Position numbers and translations under genes: made by a program. This document shows positions 1 through 11,525 of a stretch of DNA of 64,000 bases, piece after piece; the first letter of the stretch is position 1; every line of letters starts with the position of its first letter. Source of the DNA: Musa acuminata AAA Group (lineage: Eukaryota > Streptophyta > Magnoliopsida > Zingiberales > Musaceae); NCBI RefSeq assembly GCF_036884655.1, contig NC_088342.1, positions 35,158,001 to 35,222,000 of the forward strand. Direction: 5' to 3'. Below the pieces are notes generated by a model. That model saw only the letters and a program-made list of their open reading frames with translations, was not told where the DNA came from and did no database searches.

Positions 1-117
1 GAGGTATTATGTAGAAAATATTATGTTATTTCAAATTTTTTAAAATTGAAAAAATATAAAAAAGAAGAATTTTTTTGCTTCCTCCAACCACAAAGCAGCA
101 GTAACACCGTGTCTCAA

Positions 118-120
<3 letters not shown>

Positions 121-191
<71 letters not shown>
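121..191. repeat. (AT)n microsatellite
   Basis: An uninterrupted run of about 35 AT dinucleotides. It is an ordinary plant microsatellite, and its true length may differ from the assembled one. Confidence 0.95.
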
Positions 192-193
<2 letters not shown>

Positions 194-1475
194 TGTTAAT
201 TCTATTTTGATTGCCAATAGCGATCGATGTTATCTTTCATTCGGTCATTGAAGTTATTTATAATATAAAATGTTGAACAATATGTAGCATCCGTGTTATC
301 TGATGATCACTTCCATAACAAAGACTTGTTGAAATAAGACGAGAGTAATAAAATACTTTTTTGATAATAGAGGAACATAATATCACTTCTATAACAAAGA
401 CACGATATAGAACAAAAGTGATAAAATAATTTTTCTAATAATAGAGAAACATAAAAATAAAAATAAAATAAGATAATAAAAAAATAAATAGATAACAACC
501 AAACTGAGTGAGCCCAAAGAGAACACTCGTCGAATGAAGGTTGAGCATGTGGATGATAGAATCATGCTATTGGAAAACAAATATGGCATCACATCACTAG
601 GTGGAACAAAAACTCATTTCATTAATCTATTTCTAATTGATGTATTATAATATTCTAACCTTTTTTATAAGCTCAGTACAAAAAATAAAAAAATTATTGA
701 AGAAGATAATATTCTTACTTAATTTGAGGAATAATATTTCTTTTTTTATGATATTATTGGTTGATAAAATAGTGAATATTTAGGAATTTGATTTCTTCCG
801 CTCTCTTTATGTATTTTCTTTTTCTTTTTGTATTTGTTATAAGTTCCACATGGCATATTATGACAAATACAAAATGTCTTAAAACTAATAGAATTTATTC
901 AAGTACCATATAAACTAAATTACATTACATTACATTGGAACTCTAATAACAAATTAGATGTAGGATAAGCGGCAAAAAATATATATATTTTATAATAGAG
1001 GAATATAAAAGAGAGGAATAGATGATAGTAATTGAAAGAAAATGGAAAACAAATAGATAACTTTGCACTAGCTCAAGCTCCCAGAACGAAGGTTGTGTGC
1101 CTCCACACGTCTCGCACTTAGATGATCAAATTAAGCCATCGAAAAATAAATATCGCTGTGCACCACTCATACTAACATGGAAAAAGAACTCACTCATTAA
1201 TTTATTTCTCAAAACCATAAAATAGTATAAGCATCAAACAATTAATTTATTATTTTAATTTTTATTAATTATTTTAATATTAATTTTTTAAAATTTTAAG
1301 CTTATGGGGATTGTTAGATTTAATTTTCAGGATTTAATTATTTTTTAAAATATTATGATTATATATATGAAAGGACATATCCTTTTGGTTAAATACCTTT
1401 TATGATGACATTTGGGGTATTTCTAAGCTCTATAAATAGAAATTTAAATCTCTAATAAATTAAAATTAGAGATCA
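192..1475. other. AT-rich sequence without a recognisable gene
   Basis: No open frame of interest is seen. Two weak repeats are visible. A stretch ending in 'aataatagaggaacat' near 305-381 recurs in diverged form just after it. A block at about 475-660 resembles one at about 1050-1230 (shared 'gataac', 'gaacgaaggttg', 'cattaatttatttct'). The right part, about 1313-1475, contains a TATA-like 'ctctataaatagaaa' and could be decayed LTR sequence. No element could be delimited. Confidence 0.5.
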
Positions 1476-1599
1476 ATATAAAATTTTCTCTTATTTAAAT
1501 ATATTTTTATTATTTAATTTTACTGTTTGATTCATTAAAAAATGAATCGATATAATTTCTCCTTTATAAATAGAGGCCTAATCATATCGATGTGACGAG
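1476..1599 (+). mobile_element. E copy 1, left part: leader of a dead copia element
   Basis: This 124-bp stretch closely matches the start of E copy 2 at 21105, including 'cctttataaatagaggccta'. In copy 1 it is cut at 1599 by element A and resumes at 19179. The last five bases, ACGAG, are the left target duplication of A. It belongs to the untranslated leader in front of the Angela-like gag remnant. Confidence 0.75.
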
Positions 1600-1720
1600 T
1601 GTTAGGATCGAGAGCACTAAGAGGGGGGGTGAATTAGTGCAGCGGAAATTTTACAGCGATTAAAACCGAAAGCTGCGTTCGTTCGATAGAAACTATTATG
1701 ATGCAAAAGCTGATTCACAG

Positions 1721-1992
1721 TTTGTATCTAAGTGCAGTTTGCGTCTAAGCGCAGATTGCGTCTAAGCGCAGTTTGCGTCTAAACACAGTTTGCGTCTAAA
1801 CACAGTTTGCGTCTAAACGCAGTTTGCGTCTAAACGCAGTTTACGTCTAAACGCAGTTTGCGTCTAAACGCAGTTTGCGTCTAAGCGCAGTTTACGTCTA
1901 AGCGCAGTTTACGTCTAAGCGCAGTTTGCGTCTAAACGCAGTTTGCGTCTAAACGCAGTTTGCGTCTAAACGCAGTTTGCGTCTAAACGCAG
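1721..1992. repeat. 17-bp minisatellite inside the LTR, 16 units
   Basis: There are sixteen tandem units of the form TTTGCGTCTAAACGCAG, with a TTTACG... variant. The span is 272 bp, exactly 16 x 17. The partner LTR of the same element has 15 units (7934-8188). Each unit contains a small inverted repeat, GCGT-CTAA-ACGC. The array lies downstream of the LTR TATA box in the element's own sense. Confidence 0.95.
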
Positions 1993-2365
1993 ATGACAGT
2001 TTGCAGTTCTAAATGAAATCAAGACGTAAACGTAAACTGCACAGAACCTTGTTTGTAAAAGCGCAGAAGACAGTTTGCAGTTGTAAATGAAATCAAGACG
2101 TAAACGTAAACTGCACAGAACCTTGTTCGTAAAAAAGCGCAGAAGACAGTTTGCAGTTGTAAGTGAAATCAAGACGTAAACGTAAACTGCACAGAACTCA
2201 TTCGTAAAAGCGCAGAGAGACAGTTTGCAGTTTGTAGATGGAATCAAGACGTAAACGTAAACTGCACAGAATTCGTTCGTAAAAGCGCAGAGAGCAGTTT
2301 GCAGTTTGTAAATGGAATTAAGACGTGAACGTAAACTGCACAGAACTCGTTCGTAAAAGCACAGA
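1993..2365. repeat. About 75-bp tandem repeats in the LTR, five units
   Basis: Units begin 'gacagtttgcagtt', pass through 'aagacgtaaacgtaaactgc' and end near 'cgtaaaagcgcag'. They recur at about 1993, 2066, 2141, 2214 and 2287. The partner LTR carries the same array at about 8189-8560. Confidence 0.88.
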
Positions 2366-2728
2366 TTGCAGTAGCTATGTAGGAGGTTTGCAGTAATGAT
2401 AAAGTGCTCAAAATAAACGCAAACCAGAGATTTAGAGTGGTTCGGTCAGTCTTGACCTACTCCACTTTTGGCTTCCTCCACCGATGAGGTTACCGACGTC
2501 AACTAGAGGCCTTCCTTCAATAGGCGAAGGCCAACTACCCTCTTACAGATTCACTCCTTTTGACGGGCTTAGGAGACAACCCTTACAGATGTTTTCTCTC
2601 CTCTCTTTACAACTCAAACTTGAAGAACAGAAGGAGGAGGAAAACTAGCAGTTTTGAGCTCTAAGAACCACTGAAAAGATCAAGATTTTGGGTAAGTTCT
2701 TGCTTTCTCAGTGCTGAATGGGTGGGGT

Positions 2729-2736
2729 ATTTATAG
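2729..2736 (-). promoter_or_regulatory. LTR TATA box (element A, 3' LTR)
   Basis: The minus strand reads GGCCTATAAATACCCC here. The same core occurs at the matching place in the LTRs of B (plus strand, 11518 and 17944) and C (35449-35456 and 38309-38316). That conservation supports it as the retroelement core promoter. Confidence 0.75.
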
Positions 2737-2792
2737 GCCCCAACCCAATTCAAATTTGGAGCTCAAAACGATCAAATCCCGGAATTCCGGGA

Positions 2793-3090
2793 TCAGGCGG
2801 TTGCACCTCCTGACTGGAGAGGTTGCACCGCCTGGCAGAGCTCGAAGACTGAGCCCAGGCGGTGCCACCTCTTGACTGAGGCGGTTGCACCTCTTTGCCA
2901 GAGCTCGAAGACCGAGCTCAAGCGGTGCCACCTCTCTGTCAGGGAGGTTGCACCGCCCAGTCTTGCTCGAAGACTGAGCTCAGGCGGTGCCACCTCCTGG
3001 CTGGGGAGGTTGCACCGCCCAGTCTCGCTGGGAGGCTTAGCCCAGGCGGTGCCACCTCCTGGCCTAGGCGGTTGCACCTCCTGGTGCAAT
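2793..3090. repeat. GC-rich U3 repeat array with GAGCTC palindromes
   Basis: Alternating blocks of roughly 33 bp carry 'ggcggttgcacctcc' or 'gaggttgcaccgcc' and the near-palindromic spacer GAGCTCGAAGACTGAGCTC. The array ends about 60 bp upstream of the TATA box in element sense. It creates open frames on both strands that are repeats, not genes. Confidence 0.88.
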
Positions 3091-3941
3091 CAGGGTCCGA
3101 ATGGTTAGTTCCATTCGGCCCAATTTCAGTCTTTCAGGGGCCCAATTGCCCCAAGATTAAGCCAATGGGATCACCTCCCATTCTCCAACTTAATCAACGT
3201 GCTAACTACGATTAAATCTAAGACAATTTCTGCAGCTTTGCTTCGGTGCGTCAATCGCTTCTTCCGGCGAGTTTCCGGCGAACTTCCGTCGATCATCCGA
3301 TGAACCCTCGGTGATGCTCCTGCGGACTTCCGGCAAACTCCTGGACTTTGCGACGATCCACTTGGCAAGTTCCGACGAGCTTCGCTTGGCAAGCTTCTGG
3401 ACTTCTCGGATCTGTTCTCGCAGAACCTCCGACGACCGTCCGAACTTCCGTCGAACTCTCGAACTTCCAATGTGATCATGAACTTGACTCCGGCGCAACT
3501 CCTGCTGCTTGTCTTAACTTTCATCGTAGATAATCCTGCACACTTAAAACAAAACTTCGATCGAGACAATTAATCCTAAGCAATTAACCAAGTTGTCCGG
3601 CATGTCATTGGTCCATCGACGCTTCGTTTGATTTTTCGGCGCATCGTCCTCTCCTGCGGCCTATTGCCCAATCGGCCAGTTGACTCCACAACTCCGATAT
3701 CCTTGGCACAATAACCGCTCTTCTTGGCCCGATGCCCGAGTCCACTGCCCGAAGCCTTCTGTCGATACGTCGACCGATCTACCGGCCCGACGTCCAATCT
3801 TCTGACATGTTCCTCTGGCACAACATGATTTTCCTGCTTTAATTGTCTCATCCTGATCAAAGCATCCTGCGTCACTCAAAACGCAGATTAAATCATAAAC
3901 ATATATCAAGTAGTTTCATCATCAAAATACGAGATTCAACA

Positions 3942-3957
3942 ATCTCCCCCTTTTTGA
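3942..3957 (-). promoter_or_regulatory. Polypurine tract of element A
   Basis: The minus strand reads AAAAAGGGGGAGAT directly before the 3' LTR TG. This is the expected plus-strand primer. Element B has the same tract at 16423-16436. Confidence 0.85.
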
Positions 3958-6750
3958 TGATGACAACCACTTGATGACGGAGTTAAACCTAACTCCCGGA
4001 GTTTAAACAAACTCCCCCTATCAATATGCCATATTGATAGAAACTCTTAGATTCAAAAATCTAAGCAACATGTCATCATAAACGGAGTTAACATTAACTC
4101 CCAGAGTTTAAACAAACTCCCCCTATCAATATGCCATATTGATAGAACCTTGAATTCAAACTGAATTCAAGTCATTGCAATATTCATCATGAATACTTGC
4201 AACACGTTATCATGATCTTATGCATAAACTTATGCATGTCATGTCATCAAATACTTCTCCCCCTTTGTCATCAACAAAAAGGAGAAGTACCACAATCAAG
4301 TGTTTGTGATATTGGTTCAACTTATTGCATGAAAAACATAATATCAAGTTTTATCATCATGCAGTTTTGAAGCCAGAAAATTTAGCAAATATTACATCAT
4401 GCTTAGAACATTCAAACTATCAAGTTTTAGATATGCAAGTTTTACAGCATACAAGATAGCACTTTTATAACATGCAAGCTAGCAATGTTGCAACATTTTA
4501 GAACTTGCAAGCTAGCAATTTAGAGATGTTCAAGAAGGCAACTCTTGCTTCTTGAAATATGCAAGTTGCAAGCTAGCAAATTTTTATGATATGCACGTTT
4601 TGCTTCTTGAGATAGGCAAGATAGCACTTTTGCAATTTTTGTTTGGCAAGCTTGTGATGTTCAAGATAACAAGCTCTTTCTTCTCTTTTGAGAAGTGTCA
4701 TTTTTGCCTTTTTTTTTTTGAATTGTGCTAGCAATCTATCTCCCCCTTTGTCATTGTCAAAAAGAAGGGAAAAACCCTTTCTGTCAATTTCTAAATCATG
4801 ACAAAGGTGAGTAATCATTCTTATTTCAGAATTCCATAATTGAGATAAACCTTGAATTCAAATCAAGGCAATTTTAATCAAGGTTCATATCATATACAAT
4901 ACATTACGTAGAAAGCATAAGTATTGCATGCATCATTTTAGCAACAAATCGTAGCATTTCATCACATGACAAGATATCATCAAGTAGAATTACGATGCAA
5001 GTTCTTGATATCTTAACATGATGAAAATTCAAATATGGCACTTATAGTATCAATTCATATATTTCTCCCCCTTTATCATCAACAAAAGGAGAAGTAGCTT
5101 TAGCTATTTTAAAATATATGCAAGTTTTTATAACATGAAGCTATATTTTCATCACAACATATAAGCACAAAAGCATAGCAAGATTCTTAGGTTCAATCAT
5201 GGCAATTCAACACTTGCTTCATGTGCAAGATTGCACTTGCTTTTGTTTGCATGTTCTAACTAGCAAAAGCTTTCTCCCCTTTGTTTTTGTCGAAAAGAAG
5301 GGAGAAATCAATGGCCAAAATTTTTTTTAATTATTATACAGGCCATATTACAAAATCTTGTCATGATATCAAGAAAGTTCAAGAAGGACATGATCCATTC
5401 AACAAATCCTTTTAATAGGTCAAAGGAATTATATAACCGAGAATCATGGTTAAAATATTTCAATATCATAGATCAAGTCATGATTCGTGATTCATCATAA
5501 AGCAAATTAATTTTCAGTCATCACATAAGGCATTTAAAGAATTTTTGAAACATAGAAGAATGATTAATTTAAGCATATAATGTTTCAATCAAAATCAAGT
5601 CAGGAATACCAATACTTTCATATTGTGAGTATCAATTCATGAATACCAAAATATATTATTTGTGATTTCAATTTTGCAAGATCATGATTATGATTTAGAC
5701 ATAACTTATTCAAATCAAATCGTTAACTTGAAACCCATAATCAAGTCATTAATTTCGAGATTCACAAAATATCATGAAATCAAAAGACAAGTTGCATTTC
5801 ATTTGAAGAACTCCTTTTTGATAAATGTAGGGAGCATAATGAACGATCTTGATTTATAAAGAGCTTCATGTTATAATTATCAAGATCATGATTTTAATAA
5901 TTATTTTCTTTAGCAAAAAAATCACAAAAGCACTTTATTTTTGCATAAGAAATCTCATTGTATTATGATTTATAAATTCTTTTTCTGCACATGAATCATA
6001 GGAGATATGTATGTGAAACAAATCTTTGCAAGCAAAGACACTATCATTCATATTTCAAGATGGAATTTATAAGCAGGAATCATTTCATCAAATCCATTTT
6101 AGAAAAATATTTTTCAAAAGTGTATGAGAAAATCCGATTGTTAGGATACCAATTGTTAAGTGAATCCGAAAATGAAATTAGTACTTTCATGCATTCGGAT
6201 AAGATTTTGCTATAGATTTTCAAGTTCAATTATGAAGATAAAACATGCTAATGATCATAAAAATTTATGTATCCAAAACATATAATTTCCAACATGTTAT
6301 AGTGTAAAATTATCATGGCAATTAAGTGTTTTGAACATTGAATCAAGAATGTCTGAAAAATAATTTTAACACGTTCATGCATTCGAGCACATTTTTGCCA
6401 TAGTTTTTCAAATATACTCATGAGAATAACACATGCTTATCATCGGCTTAAAATCTCATGCATAAAATTGTTAATCAAAATATTTAATTTCATCATTATG
6501 CATTTCTTCAAATCAAACATGATCTTTAATCAAAATCGAGAAATAACAATGGAAATCAACGTAATACACATTATTACTTCTTAACCATGATTTCATATTT
6601 TCAATCAAGATCATTTTATTTGTTTATCATAAAATATGCAATATTATCATTTTCGAAATTACTTAGTATGATCATAATAATTTTTTTTTAACATGTAATT
6701 TTTAAGAAAATTAATTCTAAACTAAAATAGAAAAATACATCATGAAAGCA
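3958..6750 (-). other. Element A non-coding internal tail with repeated polypurine hairpins
   Basis: About 2.8 kb of AT-rich sequence lies between gag and the 3' LTR, with no reading frame. Hairpin-like copies of the polypurine tract (CTTCTCC... paired with ...GGAGAAG) occur near 4254-4287, 4740-4770, 5063-5094 and 5271-5306. A short motif, GCAAGCTAGCAA, recurs at about 4400-4730. Multiple extra polypurine tracts upstream of the 3' LTR are a known Sirevirus trait. Confidence 0.8.
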
Positions 6751-7761
6751 TCAAGTAATTTCAAAATAAATTAGGGGGATTTCGATTACCTCATCATTGT
6801 AGGCTGTTAAGGCGTAGTTTGCTGCCTTGCTTTTGTTGACTTTCTCTTCTTCGGAGGAGCTCGATTCATCCCAATTTTTGTTCTTCTTCTTGCGTTTAAA
6901 GCAAGTAGTTCGATTCTTTTTGCTTTTTAATTTTCGTTTCATTTGTAGTTTAAGTTCACCATCACTTGAGCTTATGCTCGAGTGGTCTTCAAATGTTCTA
7001 TGTCCCAAATCCTTCCTGTTCTTTGGAAGGTTGTTTTGTTCATCATTGTCCTCATCACTTAAGTCATCGCTCAAGTGGCATTCATTTGTCCAGAGTTCCA
7101 AATCCTTCCTGTTCTTTGGAAGGTGATTGTGTTCAACATGTTCATCATGTGCATTGTGCACCATTTCATAAGTCATCAATGAACCAATTAGTTCTTCAAG
7201 TGGTAAGTTGTTTAGGTTTTTAGCTTTTTGTATTGCAGTTACTTTTGAATCCCAAGTTTTAGAAAGTGAGCGCAAAACTTTGTTAACGAGTTCAAAATCC
7301 GAAAAGCTTTTACCAAGTGATTTTAAACCATTGACGACATCCGTAAAACGGGTGTACATGTCAACAACGGTTTCGCTTGGTTTCATATGAAAAAGCTCGA
7401 AATCATGCAGTAAAATATTAACTTTCGAGTCTTTGACTCTACTAGTTCCCTCGTGCGTGATTTCAAGAGTGCGCCAAATATCGAAAGCCGTTTCGCACAA
7501 AGAAACCCGATTGAACTCATTTTTGTTCAAAGCGCAAAATAAGGCATTCATAGCCTTTGCGTTTAAAGAAAAATACTTCTTCTCTAAATCCGACCATTCG
7601 TTCGTCGGTTTAGAGGGAAGTTGAAAACTATTTTCAACGATATTCCATAAATCCAGATTTAGAGAAATCAAGAAAACTCTCATTCGAGTTTTCCAATAAG
7701 TGTAGTCCAATCCGTTAAAGAACGGTGGACGAAAGACCGAAAAGCCCTCTTGAAGAGCCAT
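6751..7761 (-). CDS. gag: Sirevirus-type Gag, element A (open, no zinc knuckle)
   Basis: This 336-residue open frame encodes a Gag-like capsid protein of the UBN2 type found in plant copia elements. The hallmarks are 'YWKTRMRVFL' near residue 22, 'LNAKAMNALFCAL' near 67, 'THEGTSRVKDSK' near 101 and 'LPLEELIGSLMTYEM' near 187. The C-terminal third is acidic and lysine-rich, with a duplicated 'LPKNRKDL' block. The ATG lies 36 bp after the primer site. Compared with the related gag in element X, the zinc knuckle has been deleted. Only the first Cys of the knuckle (TTCFKRKKK) remains. The frame stops soon after 'AANYALTAYNDEV', where X continues. Protease and the rest of pol are missing. It differs from the element B protein at about 20 positions. 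Confidence 0.88.
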   Translation of the reverse strand: MALQEGFSVFRPPFFNGLDYTYWKTRMRVFLISLNLDLWNIVENSFQLPSKPTNEWSDLEKKYFSLNAKAMNALFCALNKNEFNRVSLCETAFDIWRTLEITHEGTSRVKDSKVNILLHDFELFHMKPSETVVDMYTRFTDVVNGLKSLGKSFSDFELVNKVLRSLSKTWDSKVTAIQKAKNLNNLPLEELIGSLMTYEMVHNAHDEHVEHNHLPKNRKDLELWTNECHLSDDLSDEDNDEQNNLPKNRKDLGHRTFEDHSSISSSDGELKLQMKRKLKSKKNRTTCFKRKKKNKNWDESSSSEEEKVNKSKAANYALTAYNDEVIEIPLIYFEIT

Positions 7762-7797
7762 TTCTCTCGGGTGTAAATCCGAAATGAGAAATACCCC

Positions 7798-7809
7798 GCT
7801 TTGATACCA
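7798..7809 (-). other. Primer binding site of element A
   Basis: The minus strand reads TGGTATCAAAGC, two bases inside the 5' LTR. It matches the standard plant initiator tRNA-Met site TGGTATCAGAGC except for one base. Confidence 0.88.
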
Positions 7810-7811
7810 AT

Positions 7812-10010
7812 TGTTAGGATCAAGAGCACTAAGAGGGGGGGGTGAATTAGTGCAGCGGAAATTTTACAGCGATTAAAACCGAAAGCTGCGTTCGTTCGAT
7901 AGAAACTATTATGATGCAAAAGCTGATTCACAGTTTGTATCTAAGTGCAGTTTGCGTCTAAGCGCAGATTGCGTCTAAGCGCAGTTTGCGTCTAAACACA
8001 GTTTGCGTCTAAACACAGTTTGCGTCTAAGCGCAGTTTACGTCTAAACGCAGTTTACGTCTAAACGCAGTTTGCGTCTAAACGCAGTTTACGTCTAAACG
8101 CAGTTTGCGTCTAAACGCAGTTTGCGTCTAAGCGCAGTTTACGTCTAAACGCAGTTTGCGTCTAAACGCAGTTTGCGTCGAAACGCAGATGACAGTTTGC
8201 AGTTCTAAATGAAATCAAGACGTAAACGTAAACTGCACAGAACCTTGTTTGTAAAAGCGTAGAAGACAGTTTGCAGTTGTAAATAAAATCAAGACGTAAA
8301 CGTAAACTGCACAGAACCTTGTTCGTAAAAAAGCGCAGAAGACAGTTTGCAGTTGTAAGTGAAATCAAGACGTAAACGTAAACTGCACAGAACTCATTCG
8401 TAAAAGCGCAGAGAGACAGTTTGCAGTTTGTAGATGGAATCAAGACGTAAACGGAAACTGCACAGAATTCGTTCGTAAAAGCGCAGAGAGCAGTTTGCAG
8501 TTTGTAAATGGAATTAAGACGTGAACGTAAACTGCACAGAACTCGTTCATAAAAGCACAGAGAGCAGTAGCTATGTAGGAGGTTTGCAGTAATGATAAAG
8601 TGCTCAAAATAAACGCAAACCAGAGATTTAGAGTGGTTTGGTCAGTCTTGACCTACTCCACTTTTGGCTTCCTCCACCGATGAGGTTCCCGACGTCAACT
8701 AGAGGCCTTCCTTCAATAGGCGAAGGCCAACTACCCTCTTACAGATTCACTCCTTTTGACGGGCTTAGGAGACAACCCTTACAGATGTTTTCTCTCCTCT
8801 CTTTACAACTCAAACTTGAAGAACAGAAGGAGGAGGAAAACTAGCAGTTTTGAGCTCTAAGAACCACTAAAAAGATCAAGATTTCGGGTAAGTTCTTGCT
8901 TTCTCAGTGCTGAATGGGTGGGGTATTTATAAGCCCCAACCCAATTCAAATTTGGAGCTCAAAACGATCAAATCCCGGAATTCCGAGATCAGGCGGTTGC
9001 ACCTCCTGACCGGAGAGGTTGCACCGCCTGGCAGAGCTCGAAGACTGAGCCCAGGCGGTGCCACCTCTTGACTGAGGCGGTTGCACCTCTTTGCCAGAGC
9101 TCGAAGACCGAGCTCAGGCGGTGCCACCTCTCTGTCAGGGAGGTTGCACCGCCCAGTCTTGCTCGAAGACTGAGCTCAGGCGGTGCCACCTCCTGGCTGG
9201 GGAGGTTGCACCGCCCAGTCTCGCTGGGAGGCTTAGCCCAGGCGGTGCCACCTCCTGGCCTAGGCGGTTGCACCTCCTGGTGCAATCAGGGTCCGAATGG
9301 TTAGTTCCATTCGGCCCAATTTCAGTCTTTCAGGGGCCCAATTGCCCCAAGATTAAGCCAATGGGATCACCTCCCATTCTCCAACTTAATCAACATGCTA
9401 ACTACGATTAAATCTAAGACAATTTCTGCAGCTTTGCTTCTGTGCGTCAATCGCTTCTTCCGGCGAGTTTCCGGCGAACTTCCGTCGATCATCCGATGAA
9501 CCCTCGGTGATGCTCCTGCGGACTTCCGGCAAACTCCTGGACTTTGCGACGATCCACTTGGCAAGTTCCGATGAGCTTCGCTTGGCAAGCTTCTGGACTT
9601 CTCGGATCTGTTCTCGCAGAACCTTCGACGACCGTCCGAACTTCCGTCGAACTCTCGAACTTCCAATGTGATCATGAACTTGACTCCGGCGCAACTCCTG
9701 CTGCTTGTCTTAACTTTCATCGTAGATAATCCTGCACACTTAAAACAAAACTTCGATCGAGACAATTAATCCTAAGCAATTAACCAAGTTGTCCGGCATG
9801 TCATTGGTCCCTCGACGCTTCGTCTGATTTTTCGGCGCATCGTCCTCTCCTGCGGCCTATTGCCCAATCGGCCAGTTGACTCCACAACTCCGATATCCTT
9901 GGCACAATAACCGCTCTTCTTGGCCCGATGCCCGAGTCCACTGCCCGAAGCCTTCTGTCGATACGTCGATACGTCGACCGATCTACCGGCCCGACGTCCA
10001 ATCTTCTGAC
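7812..10010 (-). repeat. Element A 5' LTR, main part
   Basis: This is collinear with 1600-3941. It has 15 rather than 16 units of the 17-bp minisatellite (7934-8188) and a small 'atacgtcg' duplication near 9961. It is cut at 10010 by element B, and the missing end follows at 19039-19173. Confidence 0.93.
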
Positions 10011-10869
10011 TGTTGAATCTCGTATTTTGATGATGAAACTACTTGATATATGTTTATGATTTAATCTGCGTTTTGAGTGACGCAGGATGCTTTGATCAGG
10101 ATGAGACAATTAAAGCAAGAACATCATGTTGTGCCGGAGGAACATGTCAGAAGATTGGACGTCGGGCCGGTGGATCGGTCGACGTATCGACAGAAGGCTT
10201 CGGGCCGTGGACTCGGGCATCGGGCCAAGAAGAGCGGGTATTGTGCCAAGGATATCGGAGTTGCGGAGTCAACTGGCCGATTGGGCAATAGGCTGCAGGA
10301 GAGGACGATGCGCCGAAGAATCGGACGAAGCGTCGAGAGACCAATGACATGCCGGATAACTTGGGTAAATTGCTTAGGATTAATTGTCTCGATCGAAGTT
10401 TTGTTTTAATTGTGCAGGATTAACTATGATAACGATGAAGACATAAAGCGAAACAAAGTGTCGGAGTCAAGCGCGAAGGATTTGTTGCGAGTTCGAGAGT
10501 TCGACGGAAGTCCGAAGATTCGTTGGGAGTTCGCGGAGCTCGCCGAGAAAGATCGGAGCTTGCCGAAGAAGCTCGTTGGAACTCGCTAAGAACAAATCGT
10601 GAAGTCTAGGAGCTTGCCGGGAGTCCGCAGAATGGTTTCCGAGAGTTCATCGGAAGACCGCCGGAAGTTTGCCGGAAGCTCGCTAGAAGAAGTCTTGACT
10701 TGCGGACTTTGTAATAGCTTAGAAAATGTCTTTAAATTCATAGTTAGCACATTAATTAGGGTTAAGATTAGGTGTTAATCCTATAACCCAAGTAGGGGCC
10801 AATTAGGCCCAAGTTCGGACTGGTTTGGACCAAGTTTGGAGCCAAACCAAGTGAGCTGGAATAGTGAAG

Positions 10870-11450
10870 AGGTGCCACCGCCAGGGTTGGAGGTAGCACC
10901 GCCCAGGGCTGTGAGGTTGGGAGGTGCAACCGCCCCAGCCAGGAGGTGCAACCGCCTGGGCTGTGAGGCTGGGAGGTGCAACCGCTCCAGCCGAGAGGTG
11001 CAACCGCCCAGAGCTCAGTCTTCGAGCTAGACTGGGCGGTGCAACCTCCTCTGCCAAGAGGTAGCACCGCCAGAGCTCAAGTTTCGAGCTCTGCCAGGCG
11101 ATGCAACCACCGAGCTCAGTCTTCGAGCTCTGGCAGAGAGGTGCATCAGCCTGAGCTCAGTCTCGAGCACTGCCAGGTGATGCAATCACCAAGCTCAGTC
11201 TTCGAGCTCTGGCAGAGAGGTGCATCAGCCTGAGCTCAGTTTAGAGCTCTGCCAGGTGATGCAACCACCAAGCTCAGTTTCGAGCTCTGCCAGGTGATGC
11301 AACCACCAAGCTCAGTCTTCGAGCTCTGCCAGGTGATGCGACCATCGAGCTCAGTCTTCGAGCTCTGGCAGAGAAAGGCAATCGCCTGAGCTCAGTCTTC
11401 GAGCTCTGCCAGGCGGTGCCACCTCTCCAGTCAAGAGGTGCAACCGCCTG
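10870..11450. repeat. GC-rich GAGCTC repeat array in element B U3
   Basis: About 35-bp units pair 'gaggtgcaaccgcc'-like blocks with GAGCTCAGTCTTCGAGCTC. The array is longer than the matching one in element A and stops about 65 bp before the TATA box. The same array is repeated in the 3' LTR at about 17296-17876. Confidence 0.88.
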
Positions 11451-11517
11451 ATCCCAGAATTCTGGGATTTGATCGATTTGATCGTTTTGAGCTCGAAGTT
11501 TGAATTGGGTTGGGGCC

Positions 11518-11525
11518 TATAAATA
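11518..11525 (+). promoter_or_regulatory. LTR TATA box (element B)
   Basis: TATAAATA in the context GGCCTATAAATACCCC is conserved in the LTRs of A and C. Transcription would start roughly 30 bp downstream. The 3' LTR copy is at 17944-17951. Confidence 0.75.

Larger units (their letters stand above)
1600..3941 (-). repeat. Element A 3' LTR
   Basis: This 2342-bp LTR has ends TGTTAGGATC and GAGATTCAACA. Read on the minus strand, U3 holds a GC-rich array of GAGCTC-containing units, followed by a TATA box. The transcribed part then carries 75-bp repeats and a 17-bp minisatellite. A G-run of seven lies close to the LTR end (1620-1632). Confidence 0.93.

Noticed and set aside
1721..1992. Regular short repeats that could be mistaken for a CRISPR array
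   Set aside because: Units are directly adjacent with no unique spacers, lie within a plant LTR and recur in its partner LTR.
2793..3215. Several overlapping 80-130-codon frames in the LTR GC-rich arrays
   Set aside because: They are translations of tandem repeats, open on both strands and repeated in every LTR copy.
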